Positions 1-6,211 of a stretch of 6,211 bases of DNA are shown here, piece after piece. Origin of the DNA: Treponema sp. (GTDB lineage Bacteria > Spirochaetota > Spirochaetia > Treponematales > Breznakiellaceae); contig JAIRRF010000219.1 of assembly GCA_031256115.1 (NCBI GenBank), positions 1 through 6,211 on the forward strand, given 5' to 3'. How positions within the stretch are numbered: position 1 is the stretch's first letter; each line of letters opens with the position of its first letter. The translations under genes were made by a program, and so were the position numbers. The notes beneath the pieces were generated by a model, which saw only the letters and a program-made list of their open reading frames with translations, had not been told where the DNA came from and did not search any database.

Positions 1-132
1 ATTCTTTGTCCCGAAGTCCGCCGCTGGCTTCTTGCAGTACAGGACAAACCCCCTTCGGAACTGACCCGGTGCATTCTGGATCCGACGTCTCTGGCAGAAT
101 TGAAAACGCTTCTCAAAAAATTGGAACAGTAA
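1..132 (+). CDS. C-terminal end of an unrecognised protein (5' partial)
   Basis: Frame 1 is open from the left edge to a TAA stop at 130-132, giving the last 43 residues of a protein that begins outside the window. The visible tail is charged and probably helical, with the motifs CPEVRRWL, an LDPTSLAEL segment and a lysine-rich end (LLKKLEQ). There is no signature I can tie to a family, so no function is offered. It is on the same strand as recJ and ends 50 bases before the recJ start, with no evident terminator between them, so the two may be co-transcribed. The reading as coding rests on the open frame, the plausible amino-acid composition and a stop placed just before the next ribosome binding site. 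Confidence 0.6.
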   Translation: MLCPEVRRWLLAVQDKPPSELTRCILDPTSLAELKTLLKKLEQ

Positions 133-169
133 AACGTAAAAGCTTTTGCAGATGAATGGAATTTAGGAC

Positions 170-175
170 GGGAGG
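170..175 (+). promoter_or_regulatory. Ribosome binding site of recJ
   Basis: GGGAGG, within a longer purine stretch that runs to 178, lies 7 bases before the ATG at 183. It is a strong Shine-Dalgarno match at the normal spacing and supports the ATG at 183 as the recJ start. An in-frame TAA at 180-182 directly precedes that ATG, so the protein cannot start further upstream. Confidence 0.85.
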
Positions 176-182
176 GAGTTAA

Positions 183-2339
183 ATGGAATGGCGTAAATCG
201 GAACTTGCCCCGGACGATGTTAAGAACTTTGCGGAAAAATACGGCTGCGATTTACTTTGTGCTTCCATTTTGCTGCGGCGTGGAATCAGAACAGGTGAAG
301 AAATCCGTTACTATCTGGAAAACGACCTCCGGTACCTGCGTAATCCCTTTGAGCTTCCGGGCATGGAAGATGCGGTGGAACGGATTCTTGCCGCCAGGGA
401 AGAAGGAGAAAAGGTAATGATCTTTGGCGACAGGGATGTAGACGGGATTACCGGGACAGTTCTGTTAACGGATTTTCTGCGCCGTTCCGGTTTTGATGTA
501 CGGTGGCGGCTTCCCATGGGAGAAGAACCCTACGGATTATCGGCTCAAGCGGTGGAAGATTTTGCCGCAGACTTTGGAACCTTGATTGTTACTGTAGACT
601 GCGGTATTTCCAACCGGGAAGAAATTTCCAGAGCGGCAGAATTGGGAATAGGAGTAATTGTAACTGATCATCATAATCCTCCGGAGCTTCTTCCCGAAGC
701 TGATGCACTTATTAACCCTAAGCTGCCGGGGCCATACCCTTTTAGGGAACTCTCCGGATCTGCTGTGGCATACAAACTGGTATCGGCCCTTCGTTTTGCC
801 ATGAAGAGTACCATTTTTGGTCAAGCCATTTCCCTTTTAAATGCCAGGCCCGGTACCGAAGCGATGATTATCGAGATAGTAAAACTCCGTAATCTGGCAG
901 TAATTGATACTCTTGTGGAAACCGTAGTACCTGGTATGGTGGGTATAAACAATACCCGGATTCCGATGTTTCTTTCCGGCCAGCAAATCCTTTGCTGGGA
1001 TCTTCCGATACAGAAAAAACTTCTGGCCCAAACCTTTGGTACAGGGGTGGAAATCCAAATGCTCGATATGTCCCCTGAAATCAGCAAAATCATTCCTCAG
1101 ATTACCGGAAAAAGCCTTCTCCGCCTTAAGGAATTGTCCAGGATTGGCAAATACAGTGAACAAAACACCGGTGAATTGGATGTACTGGTGAATCTTTTTG
1201 TAAGTTTTGTTTTGAAAAAAGAAACTATTTTCAATGAAGAAGACGATGCCGGACTACAGCTTGCCGCTCTGGGAACCATCGGCGACATTATGCCGTTGCG
1301 GGATGAGAACCGGCTGATTGTAAGGAAAGGCATAGAAGCGATGTTTCAAAAACCCAGGCCCGGCTTGTCGGATCTTCTTTTTAAACAGGATCTGGCAGGA
1401 CGGCCCCTTTCGGCAGATGATATTTCCTGGCAGCTTACTCCGGTAATTAATGCACCGTGCCGTATGGGCCGGGCGGAAAAGTCTGTTTCCCTGTTATTAA
1501 GTGAATCAATGGAAGAACGGGATATTCTGGCAGACGAAATTACCAAAATGAACAATGAACGAAAACGGCTGGTCGAAGATCTTTACCGCCGGGCTGAACC
1601 GGAGGTATATAAAAATCTCGGCGACTTTGGCCGGAATATGGCGGTTTATTCCGGCGAAAATATTCTTCCCGGCCTTACGGGTCTGGTAGCAAGCCGCCTG
1701 GTTGATCATTTTAATGTGCCTGCATTGGCAGCATCGATTATTGATGACACTATTAAAGGTTCCTTTCGCTCTGTCCGGGAATACAATTTAAGTTTTCTAC
1801 TGGAACAATGCGGCGAACTTTTTATTCGGTACGGAGGCCACGACTTTGCTGCGGGTTTTACGATGGAGAGGAAAAACTGGAATACCCTGCTGGAACGGCT
1901 TAAAACCATTGCGGCTAATATGGATATTAAGGCTTTCAAAGAAGAAGCATTGGAAATTGATGCAGAGATCCCTCTTTCCTGCCTTTCCCGGCTGGAGGAA
2001 GATCCCAGGATTATTGGTAAAAAGGATCTTTACATCCTTCAACTGGCTGATCTCTTTGAACCCTATGGCGAAAAGAACCGGCCCCTGCTTTTTCTTTCAC
2101 GGGGATTTAAGATTGCGGACATTACTTTAATGGGAAAGGAAAAACTAAAACATGTAAAACTTACCCTGGACACCGGAAATTTAAAATGGCCGGGAATTTA
2201 CTGGAACGCCGCCAGTCGGGTTAAAGTAGACTTTGACAAAGGAGATACGGTGGATCTTTTGTACACCGTAACCCGGAACTGGTTTAACGGCGTTCTGTCA
2301 CCGCAGCTTATAATAAAGGATTTGCGAACTGTTATATAG
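183..2339 (+). CDS. recJ: Single-stranded-DNA-specific exonuclease RecJ (long form with internal insertion)
   Basis: RecJ degrades single-stranded DNA 5' to 3' in the cytoplasm and acts in recombinational repair (RecFOR pathway), mismatch repair and rescue of stalled forks. The DHH phosphoesterase landmarks are all visible in order. Motif I is GDRDVDG (D83, D85, D87), motif II is TVDCGIS (D139), and motif III is TDHHNPPE (D162, H163, H164). The next motifs are INPKLPG with SGSAVAYKL (residues 191-199), ALGTIGDIMPL (D368) and INAPCRMG (N423, R427). The DHHA1 domain follows, with GLTGLVASRL, KGSFRS and the GGH motif at residues 551-553. The C-terminal part, about residues 605-718, matches the RecJ OB-like region, including FEPYGEKNRP. 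At 718 residues it is much longer than common RecJ proteins (E. coli 577); the excess sits between residues about 208 and 350. The start has a strong ribosome binding site and an upstream in-frame stop. The 3' end overlaps the convergent phosphatase gene by 8 bases. Confidence 0.95.
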   Translation: MEWRKSELAPDDVKNFAEKYGCDLLCASILLRRGIRTGEEIRYYLENDLRYLRNPFELPGMEDAVERILAAREEGEKVMIFGDRDVDGITGTVLLTDFLRRSGFDVRWRLPMGEEPYGLSAQAVEDFAADFGTLIVTVDCGISNREEISRAAELGIGVIVTDHHNPPELLPEADALINPKLPGPYPFRELSGSAVAYKLVSALRFAMKSTIFGQAISLLNARPGTEAMIIEIVKLRNLAVIDTLVETVVPGMVGINNTRIPMFLSGQQILCWDLPIQKKLLAQTFGTGVEIQMLDMSPEISKIIPQITGKSLLRLKELSRIGKYSEQNTGELDVLVNLFVSFVLKKETIFNEEDDAGLQLAALGTIGDIMPLRDENRLIVRKGIEAMFQKPRPGLSDLLFKQDLAGRPLSADDISWQLTPVINAPCRMGRAEKSVSLLLSESMEERDILADEITKMNNERKRLVEDLYRRAEPEVYKNLGDFGRNMAVYSGENILPGLTGLVASRLVDHFNVPALAASIIDDTIKGSFRSVREYNLSFLLEQCGELFIRYGGHDFAAGFTMERKNWNTLLERLKTIAANMDIKAFKEEALEIDAEIPLSCLSRLEEDPRIIGKKDLYILQLADLFEPYGEKNRPLLFLSRGFKIADITLMGKEKLKHVKLTLDTGNLKWPGIYWNAASRVKVDFDKGDTVDLLYTVTRNWFNGVLSPQLIIKDLRTVI
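804..1232 (+). other. Insertion inside RecJ between the DHH motifs and ALGTIGD
   Basis: In ordinary RecJ proteins only a few tens of residues separate the GxGVAxKL motif from the DLVALGTxAD motif. Here the spacing from A196 to D368 is 172 residues, so roughly 130 residues (about 208-350) are extra. The block looks like a folded alpha/beta domain rather than a loose linker: it has alternating hydrophobic strands and helices, including VIDTLVE (242-246), QQILCWD (to D273), IQMLDM (D295), GKSLLRLKEL and GELDVLVNLF (D333). The order and spacing are loosely reminiscent of DEDD (DnaQ-like) exonucleases, but the catalytic pattern is not intact. The boundaries are estimates. Existence of the insertion is well supported; its fold is a guess. 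Confidence 0.8.
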
Positions 2340-3234
2340 CCAATGCTTCTTCCTGCCATACTGCTTTTCCTTCCCGCCGCCCTGCAAAAAACGCCATGCC
2401 GGTATAACCTGCTTCTTTCATTTCTTTCATGGCGGCTTCGTAGTTCTTCCCAAGTTGATCCGGAGTATGTGCATCAGCGCTTAATACCAGAGGAACATTC
2501 TGTTCAGCCAGGAGTTTCAGGGTGTCGCGGGAAGGATAAGGTTCAGAACTATAGCCGCGGTTCATGCCGCCGGTATTTACCTCCACCACCGGTACGGAAA
2601 CTCCGTTTTTTTCTGCATCGGTCCGGGCAGCGGCGATAAGATTAACAGTTTTTTTCAAAAGTCCGGTATATCTGCTGTCCCCGGGGGTAAAAAAACGAAA
2701 CAGGTCGTTATTTTTTTTTATCAGGTCCAGGTGCGCGAGGATGTCGTAAGCTCCGGCGTTTATCATGTTGTTGTAAATATTATAATATGCTTCGCAGAAG
2801 GCATAGCCGTCGTTGTCAAATTGTTCCAGACCGAGTCTGAAATTTTCCGGAGATTCGTCTACTGAAAAAAACTCATTTTTTTTTGGCAAAGAACAAAAGT
2901 GTACCGCCCCAATAATATAATCCAGAGGCAGGGCCTGTATATCCGCATCGGCGGGGCCGCAAAGTCCGTGTACATAATCAACTTCCAAACCCAAATAAAC
3001 GGAAAGTTTTCCATTCCAATATTTTCGGGCTTTTAAAACCCGGTCAATGTATTCATCAAGCCTCTTTTCCTTTATGGAGCTTTTAGTTCTTATACCTGTC
3101 TTTTTTAATATAGGAGCATGGGAACTAAAACCAATTGATTCAAAACCTTTGGCATATGCAGTTTCGCACATGGTTTCTATATCAGCTTTCCCGTCGCAAA
3201 AATTGGTATGGGTATGCAGGCAGGACCATTTCAT
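2332..3234 (-). CDS. PHP-family histidinol-phosphatase (HisJ/HisK type)
   Basis: This 300-residue protein has the full metal-binding set of the PHP phosphoesterase superfamily. It shows HTHT near the N-terminus (H7, H9) with D14, SSHAP (H39), GLEVDY (E84), GAVHF (H112), LAHLD (H168, D170), VEVNTGG (E218, N220) and SADAH (D254, H256). The HTHTNFCDGK start and the SSHAP motif are typical of the HisJ/HisK histidinol-phosphatase family, which dephosphorylates L-histidinol phosphate in the penultimate stage of histidine synthesis using a trinuclear metal site. The length is slightly above B. subtilis HisJ (268 aa). No transmembrane segment or signal peptide is seen. It is the last gene of a coupled operon: its ATG overlaps the stop of the kinase gene as ATGA. 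No other histidine gene is in view, so another phosphorylated substrate is possible. The PHP family call is near certain; the histidinol phosphate substrate is likely but inferred. Confidence 0.85.
   Translation of the reverse strand: MKWSCLHTHTNFCDGKADIETMCETAYAKGFESIGFSSHAPILKKTGIRTKSSIKEKRLDEYIDRVLKARKYWNGKLSVYLGLEVDYVHGLCGPADADIQALPLDYIIGAVHFCSLPKKNEFFSVDESPENFRLGLEQFDNDGYAFCEAYYNIYNNMINAGAYDILAHLDLIKKNNDLFRFFTPGDSRYTGLLKKTVNLIAAARTDAEKNGVSVPVVEVNTGGMNRGYSSEPYPSRDTLKLLAEQNVPLVLSADAHTPDQLGKNYEAAMKEMKEAGYTGMAFFAGRREGKAVWQEEALAI
2711..2719 (-). repeat. A9 homopolymer tract in the phosphatase coding strand
   Basis: Nine T on the plus strand read as nine A in the coding strand of the PHP phosphatase, encoding the end of an Ile codon, two Lys and most of an Asn codon (IKKN, after the LAHLD metal motif). 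Such a run can cause polymerase slippage or sequencing error; the frame is intact as given. Confidence 0.9.
2876..2884 (-). repeat. Second A9 homopolymer tract in the phosphatase coding strand
   Basis: A second run of nine T on the plus strand (A9 in the coding strand) encodes KKN, shortly after the GAVHF metal motif. In the coding strand it is followed after a short GAG-containing spacer by a run of seven T. The frame is intact as given. Confidence 0.9.
3231..3234 (-). promoter_or_regulatory. ATGA stop-start overlap coupling the kinase and phosphatase genes
   Basis: The plus-strand TCAT reads ATGA on the minus strand. ATG opens the phosphatase gene and TGA closes the kinase gene. No convincing Shine-Dalgarno sequence precedes the ATG, so the phosphatase is probably translated by ribosomes that have just finished the kinase. 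Confidence 0.85.
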
Positions 3235-5288
3235 GACTGTAGAAATTCATCCGCGGCATTTTTAAAATTTTTATATGTTTCCATTAAGTGCGGCAGGGCT
3301 GATTCCATTTCCTTGAGATCAACCAATTTGTACGCTCTTTCAAGTCTTGCGGCAGCATTTCCCAATTCCATTCCGGAAAATGTCATGGCAGTTCCCTTAA
3401 TCGTATGGGCAATTCGATAAGCTTCTGCCCAGTCTTTCTTTTCCATCAGGGCGGGAAGAATTCCCAGCTGACCGGTAATTCGATCCAAAAAACGGACCAA
3501 CAGGGCTTTTGCACTTTCCCCGTCGTTCATAAAAGTATCCATTAAAAAGTCTCTGTTAAAAATCTGAAAGTTTTTTTGGTTTTCTGCCGGTTCGGCGGGA
3601 GTTTCATTGAAAGGATCATCAACATGATCATTTTGTTTGGTTTTAGCTGCCCATTTATGGAACATTGCTTCAATAACCGGCTTTTTAAAAGGCTTAAAAA
3701 GAATATCATTAAACCCGGCTTCCCGGCATTGTTTTTGTTCTTCCCCAAGCACACCGGCAGTAACAGCAATTATTGGCATCTTAAAACCCTGTCTCCGCAT
3801 TTCGGCTGCTGTTTCATAGCCGTTCATTTGCGGCATTTGGATATCCATAAAAACCATATCTATATCGGAAGATACTTTTTCCAATGCTTTTATGCCGTCT
3901 TCGGCCTGAATTGTTTGAATACCCATTTTCTCCATAATCATTACAAAAAGATTCCGATTTATCGAATAATCTTCCACAATCAGTACCTTGCCGGAAAAAG
4001 AAACTTCCGTTACACTCATGCTCTTTACTACCTCCAGAGGAATAACAAGATCATTCAGTGTTTCCGGTTCTGCCTCTTCCGCAGGGATTGTAAAACGAAA
4101 AATCGATCCCCCTCCCTTGTTTGGGATCATTTCAATAGTTCCTCCCATAAGTTCAACCATGGTACGGGAAATTGCCAATCCAAGGCCGGTGCCGCCAAAA
4201 CGGCGGGTATGGGAGGAATCGGCCTGCATAAAAGTTGTAAAGAGCCGTTCCCGAGCTTCATCAGGAACACCAATTCCCGTATCAGCCACTGATATGGTAA
4301 TGGTTCTTATTTTTTCATCCCCAAGGGCAAGCTCTGCACTGATTGTGATTTTTCCCATGGATGTAAATTTAACAGCATTCTTAATTATGTTGATCAAAAC
4401 CTGACGGAATTTGCCCGGATCCCCGGTTATTTGCTGTCTGACGCCGGGTTTCATTTCCAGAACCAGTTCAAGTCCTTTCTTTTCAATTTCTATCGAAAAC
4501 ATTTTTACGGCCTGCTCAATATTTTCTGCGGGAGAAAAAGGGATTCGTTCCAGATACATTTTTCCCGCTTCGATCTTGGAATAATCCAGGATATTGTTTA
4601 TCAGTGAAAGCAGTATATCGGCAGAAAATTTTATCTGCTGAACATATTCATCCTGGCTTTTGTCCAAAATGGTTTCGTCCAGCAGTTCGGCCATACCGAT
4701 AATTGTCTGGATAGGAGTACGAATTTCATGGCTCATGGTAGCCAGAAAAAGGCTTTTGGCTTCCATGGCTTTTTCGGCTATTTTCATATCTTCCTGGAGC
4801 TTTTCCTCTGCTTCAATTTCCACGGTTTCATCGTTTATGATAAAGCCGATAAAGGGCCCCCTGCCCGAAAGATCAACCCTCGGATCAATGTTCATTTTCC
4901 ATGCATGTATTCCAAGCCAGTGAATGCCTTCATTCCTGTCCCGGTAGGGAGTTTTAAAATCCATCTTGTCGGCGGCATCATTGGCTAATTTTGATAAAAA
5001 ATTGGAAAACCGGACTGCATCATGAATAGGCAAAAAATCCAGGGAAGAACCCAAGCTGGCAGTATTGCTTTTTATATCCACCACAGCCCCCGAAAGGGAT
5101 TCAATTAAATCGTGAAAGCGGTCGTTTCCTTCCACAAGGGTTCCCCACTTGTCCGTAATGGCCATGGCAGACGAAGAATCCCTGAAAAAATAATAATATG
5201 TGCTTTGCCGCCGCGCCGGGCGCTGTTTGGCTAAACGAGGCTCAGTTGTAAAAGAAGTGTCCGCTGAGTTTTTGCCGCTTTCTTCCAT
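3231..5288 (-). CDS. Soluble hybrid sensor histidine kinase (PAS-like, HisKA, HATPase, receiver, HPt)
   Basis: This 685-residue protein has no membrane segment and should be cytoplasmic. Domains in order are as follows. A PAS-like sensor spans about residues 30-155. A short coiled-coil linker runs to about 178. The HisKA dimerisation domain has the H-box SHEIRTP (phosphorylated H187). The HATPase domain has the N-box around N304, G1 DTGIG (336-340), an F-box near F350 and G2 GGTGLG (365-370). A receiver spans about 434-548, with E439 and D440, phosphoacceptor D482, T510 and K532. After a polar linker, a C-terminal HPt domain carries AHTIKG (H628, K631, G632). All catalytic residues are present, so it should autophosphorylate and relay His to Asp to His. 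The ATG lies 2 bases after the stop of the upstream response regulator. That regulator is the natural acceptor for the HPt phosphoryl group, though the sequence does not prove it. The signal sensed is unknown. Confidence 0.95.
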   Translation of the reverse strand: MEESGKNSADTSFTTEPRLAKQRPARRQSTYYYFFRDSSSAMAITDKWGTLVEGNDRFHDLIESLSGAVVDIKSNTASLGSSLDFLPIHDAVRFSNFLSKLANDAADKMDFKTPYRDRNEGIHWLGIHAWKMNIDPRVDLSGRGPFIGFIINDETVEIEAEEKLQEDMKIAEKAMEAKSLFLATMSHEIRTPIQTIIGMAELLDETILDKSQDEYVQQIKFSADILLSLINNILDYSKIEAGKMYLERIPFSPAENIEQAVKMFSIEIEKKGLELVLEMKPGVRQQITGDPGKFRQVLINIIKNAVKFTSMGKITISAELALGDEKIRTITISVADTGIGVPDEARERLFTTFMQADSSHTRRFGGTGLGLAISRTMVELMGGTIEMIPNKGGGSIFRFTIPAEEAEPETLNDLVIPLEVVKSMSVTEVSFSGKVLIVEDYSINRNLFVMIMEKMGIQTIQAEDGIKALEKVSSDIDMVFMDIQMPQMNGYETAAEMRRQGFKMPIIAVTAGVLGEEQKQCREAGFNDILFKPFKKPVIEAMFHKWAAKTKQNDHVDDPFNETPAEPAENQKNFQIFNRDFLMDTFMNDGESAKALLVRFLDRITGQLGILPALMEKKDWAEAYRIAHTIKGTAMTFSGMELGNAAARLERAYKLVDLKEMESALPHLMETYKNFKNAADEFLQS

Positions 5289-5290
5289 AG

Positions 5291-6211
5291 TTAAAAATTT
5301 ACCTTTAAGATTTCCAGGGCTTTCTTGAAAATATTTGAAGGTTTTAATGGTTTTACAAGATAACTTTTTATCCCCATCTGGAAAGCACGGATAATAGTTT
5401 CCTGCTGACTAACCGAGGAAAGGACAATTACCGGAACATTTATATTCCTGTCCTTTATTTCTCTTAGAACGGCAAAACCGTCTGCTCTGGGCATGATCAT
5501 ATCCAGTAAAACCAGATCAAAATTTTCTTTGCCCAATAAAGAAATAAATTCCGCACCATTGGAAAAAATACTTAAATTTACATCAAAACCATTAAAAGTA
5601 TGTTTAATCAACCCTGTAATAATCTCATCGTCGTCCACTGTGGCTATGTGCAGACCTTTCAGGCTTTCCTTTACATCAAAGGTACTGATCCTGATTTCTC
5701 CGTCAAAACGAAGCTGTACCGTTTCTTCTTTGGCTTTTTCCGCAGAAAGAATTTTGTCGCCTATAAACTCCGCTTTATAGTCTTCAGCCTCGGCTTTTCC
5801 CAGTCCGGCCATTAATCCGTCCAAAGCCAATTGAAGATTGTTGACCACTTCTATTTGACCATATTCTTTCTCCGCTTCAATGAATTTCTTTACAAATTCA
5901 TCGTTTGTCAGAATTCGGATATTGGCCGGCTTTGCCCCGGATGTCGGAATTACATTCTCCATCAATTTTTTTAAGTTTGGACTGTCATAAAAACCTAATT
6001 TAATATTGCTCAGCATAATGATTACTTTCGGTACCTTTATTTCATATAGTTTAACCAGCTCGGTAATTTTCAGACCCAAAAGACTTAATTTATCCCGGTT
6101 AAGCCCTTCGGTGATTTCAACAAAAATTATGTCCTCGTTTACATGGACTTCAATAATTCCCGGACTTTTATCGACCCCCAGACTGACTTTCAGAATTTCC
6201 TGGGTAGTTTC
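5291..6211 (-). CDS. Response regulator with STAS-like N-terminal region and C-terminal receiver (5' partial)
   Basis: The frame is open from the right edge to a TAA at 5293-5291, giving at least 306 residues; the true start is beyond the window. The C-terminal receiver (about 5653-5294) is canonical: an acidic triplet in VDDDE, phosphoacceptor Asp in LLDMIMP (codon 5503-5501), VLSS in place of the conserved Thr/Ser, and Lys in LVKP (codon 5353-5351). The N-terminal part, from the edge to about 5812, alternates strands and helices (IIFVEI, KVIIMLSNI, ANIRIL) in a manner resembling a STAS or anti-anti-sigma fold; this is a pattern-level inference. A charged linker of about 50 residues joins the halves. 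There is no DNA-binding or enzymatic output domain C-terminal to the receiver, so output would have to come from the N-terminal region or from binding partners. It lies just upstream of the hybrid kinase, its likely phosphodonor. A TTG at 6079-6077 is not the probable start because coding sequence continues upstream. Confidence 0.85.
   Translation of the reverse strand, partial: ETTQEILKVSLGVDKSPGIIEVHVNEDIIFVEITEGLNRDKLSLLGLKITELVKLYEIKVPKVIIMLSNIKLGFYDSPNLKKLMENVIPTSGAKPANIRILTNDEFVKKFIEAEKEYGQIEVVNNLQLALDGLMAGLGKAEAEDYKAEFIGDKILSAEKAKEETVQLRFDGEIRISTFDVKESLKGLHIATVDDDEIITGLIKHTFNGFDVNLSIFSNGAEFISLLGKENFDLVLLDMIMPRADGFAVLREIKDRNINVPVIVLSSVSQQETIIRAFQMGIKSYLVKPLKPSNIFKKALEILKVNF
5302..5306 (-). 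promoter_or_regulatory. Weak ribosome binding site candidate for the kinase gene
   Basis: AAAGG on the minus strand lies inside the last codons of the response regulator gene, about 13 bases before the kinase ATG. The match is short and the spacing long, so translation of the kinase probably depends largely on coupling to the regulator, whose stop is only 2 bases before the start. Confidence 0.35.

Noticed and set aside
138..147. AAAAGCTTTT palindrome between the upstream gene and recJ, considered as a terminator or operator
   Set aside because: It is a 10-base perfect palindrome with no loop, is AT-rich, and has no following T-tract, so it cannot form a useful terminator; it is too short to argue for an operator.
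156..182. Eight-codon upstream open frame (ATG at 156, TAA at 180) just before recJ
   Set aside because: It spans the recJ ribosome binding site, has no ribosome binding site of its own that I can see, and shows no attenuation-type codon bias. It is probably chance.
804..1232. The RecJ insertion as a mobile element or intein
   Set aside because: There are no intein splice motifs (no N-terminal Cys/Ser block or C-terminal HN before a nucleophile), no terminal repeats that I can see, and the frame and base composition run smoothly across it.
3576..4292. A 238-codon plus-strand open frame
   Set aside because: It lies wholly antisense to the receiver and HATPase part of the kinase, is rich in Phe, His, Cys and Asn as expected of an antisense shadow, and shows no recognisable domain. 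The opposite strand has unmistakable conserved motifs.
3988..4404. A 138-codon plus-strand open frame, serine and proline rich
   Set aside because: It is antisense to the HATPase domain of the kinase, with low-complexity composition and no family motif; it is a shadow.
6077..6079. TTG as the start codon of the response regulator (262-residue version)
   Set aside because: The same frame stays open for 44 more codons to the window edge, and those codons read as plausible protein (for example IIEVHVNEDIIFVEI) continuous with the N-terminal domain. The gene is better described as 5' partial.

Overview
The window holds two convergent gene blocks and almost no non-coding DNA. It reads as bacterial chromosome of moderate G+C. 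No tRNA, rRNA, CRISPR array, insertion sequence or prophage signature was seen. The genus cannot be fixed from the sequence. A long-insert RecJ beside a large soluble hybrid histidine kinase made me think of a spirochaete (Treponema-like). That is a guess from recall, not a demonstrated assignment.

Plus strand, 1-2339: the last 43 codons of an unrecognised gene (stop at 130-132), a 50-base gap with a good Shine-Dalgarno sequence, then a complete recJ single-strand-specific 5'-3' exonuclease gene (183-2339, 718 aa). All the DHH/DHHA1/OB landmarks of RecJ are present. The protein is about 140-150 residues longer than most RecJ proteins because of a block inserted between the DHH motifs and the ALGTIGD motif.

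Minus strand, 6211-2332, reading right to left: a response regulator whose 5' end lies beyond the window (STAS-like N-terminal half plus C-terminal receiver); a 685-aa cytoplasmic hybrid histidine kinase (PAS-like, HisKA, HATPase, receiver, HPt); and a 300-aa PHP-family phosphatase of the histidinol-phosphatase type. The regulator and kinase are separated by 2 bases, and the kinase and phosphatase overlap by 4 bases (ATGA). The three are almost certainly one translationally coupled operon whose promoter lies outside the window.

The kinase carries every module of a His-Asp-His phosphorelay, and the neighbouring regulator supplies a final Asp receiver, so kinase to regulator is the obvious signalling pair. 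How the PHP phosphatase relates to that signalling is unclear; it may be a passenger or work on a different phosphorylated substrate. The operon and recJ meet tail to tail with an 8-bp overlap of coding sequence, and no terminator hairpin is visible at the junction.
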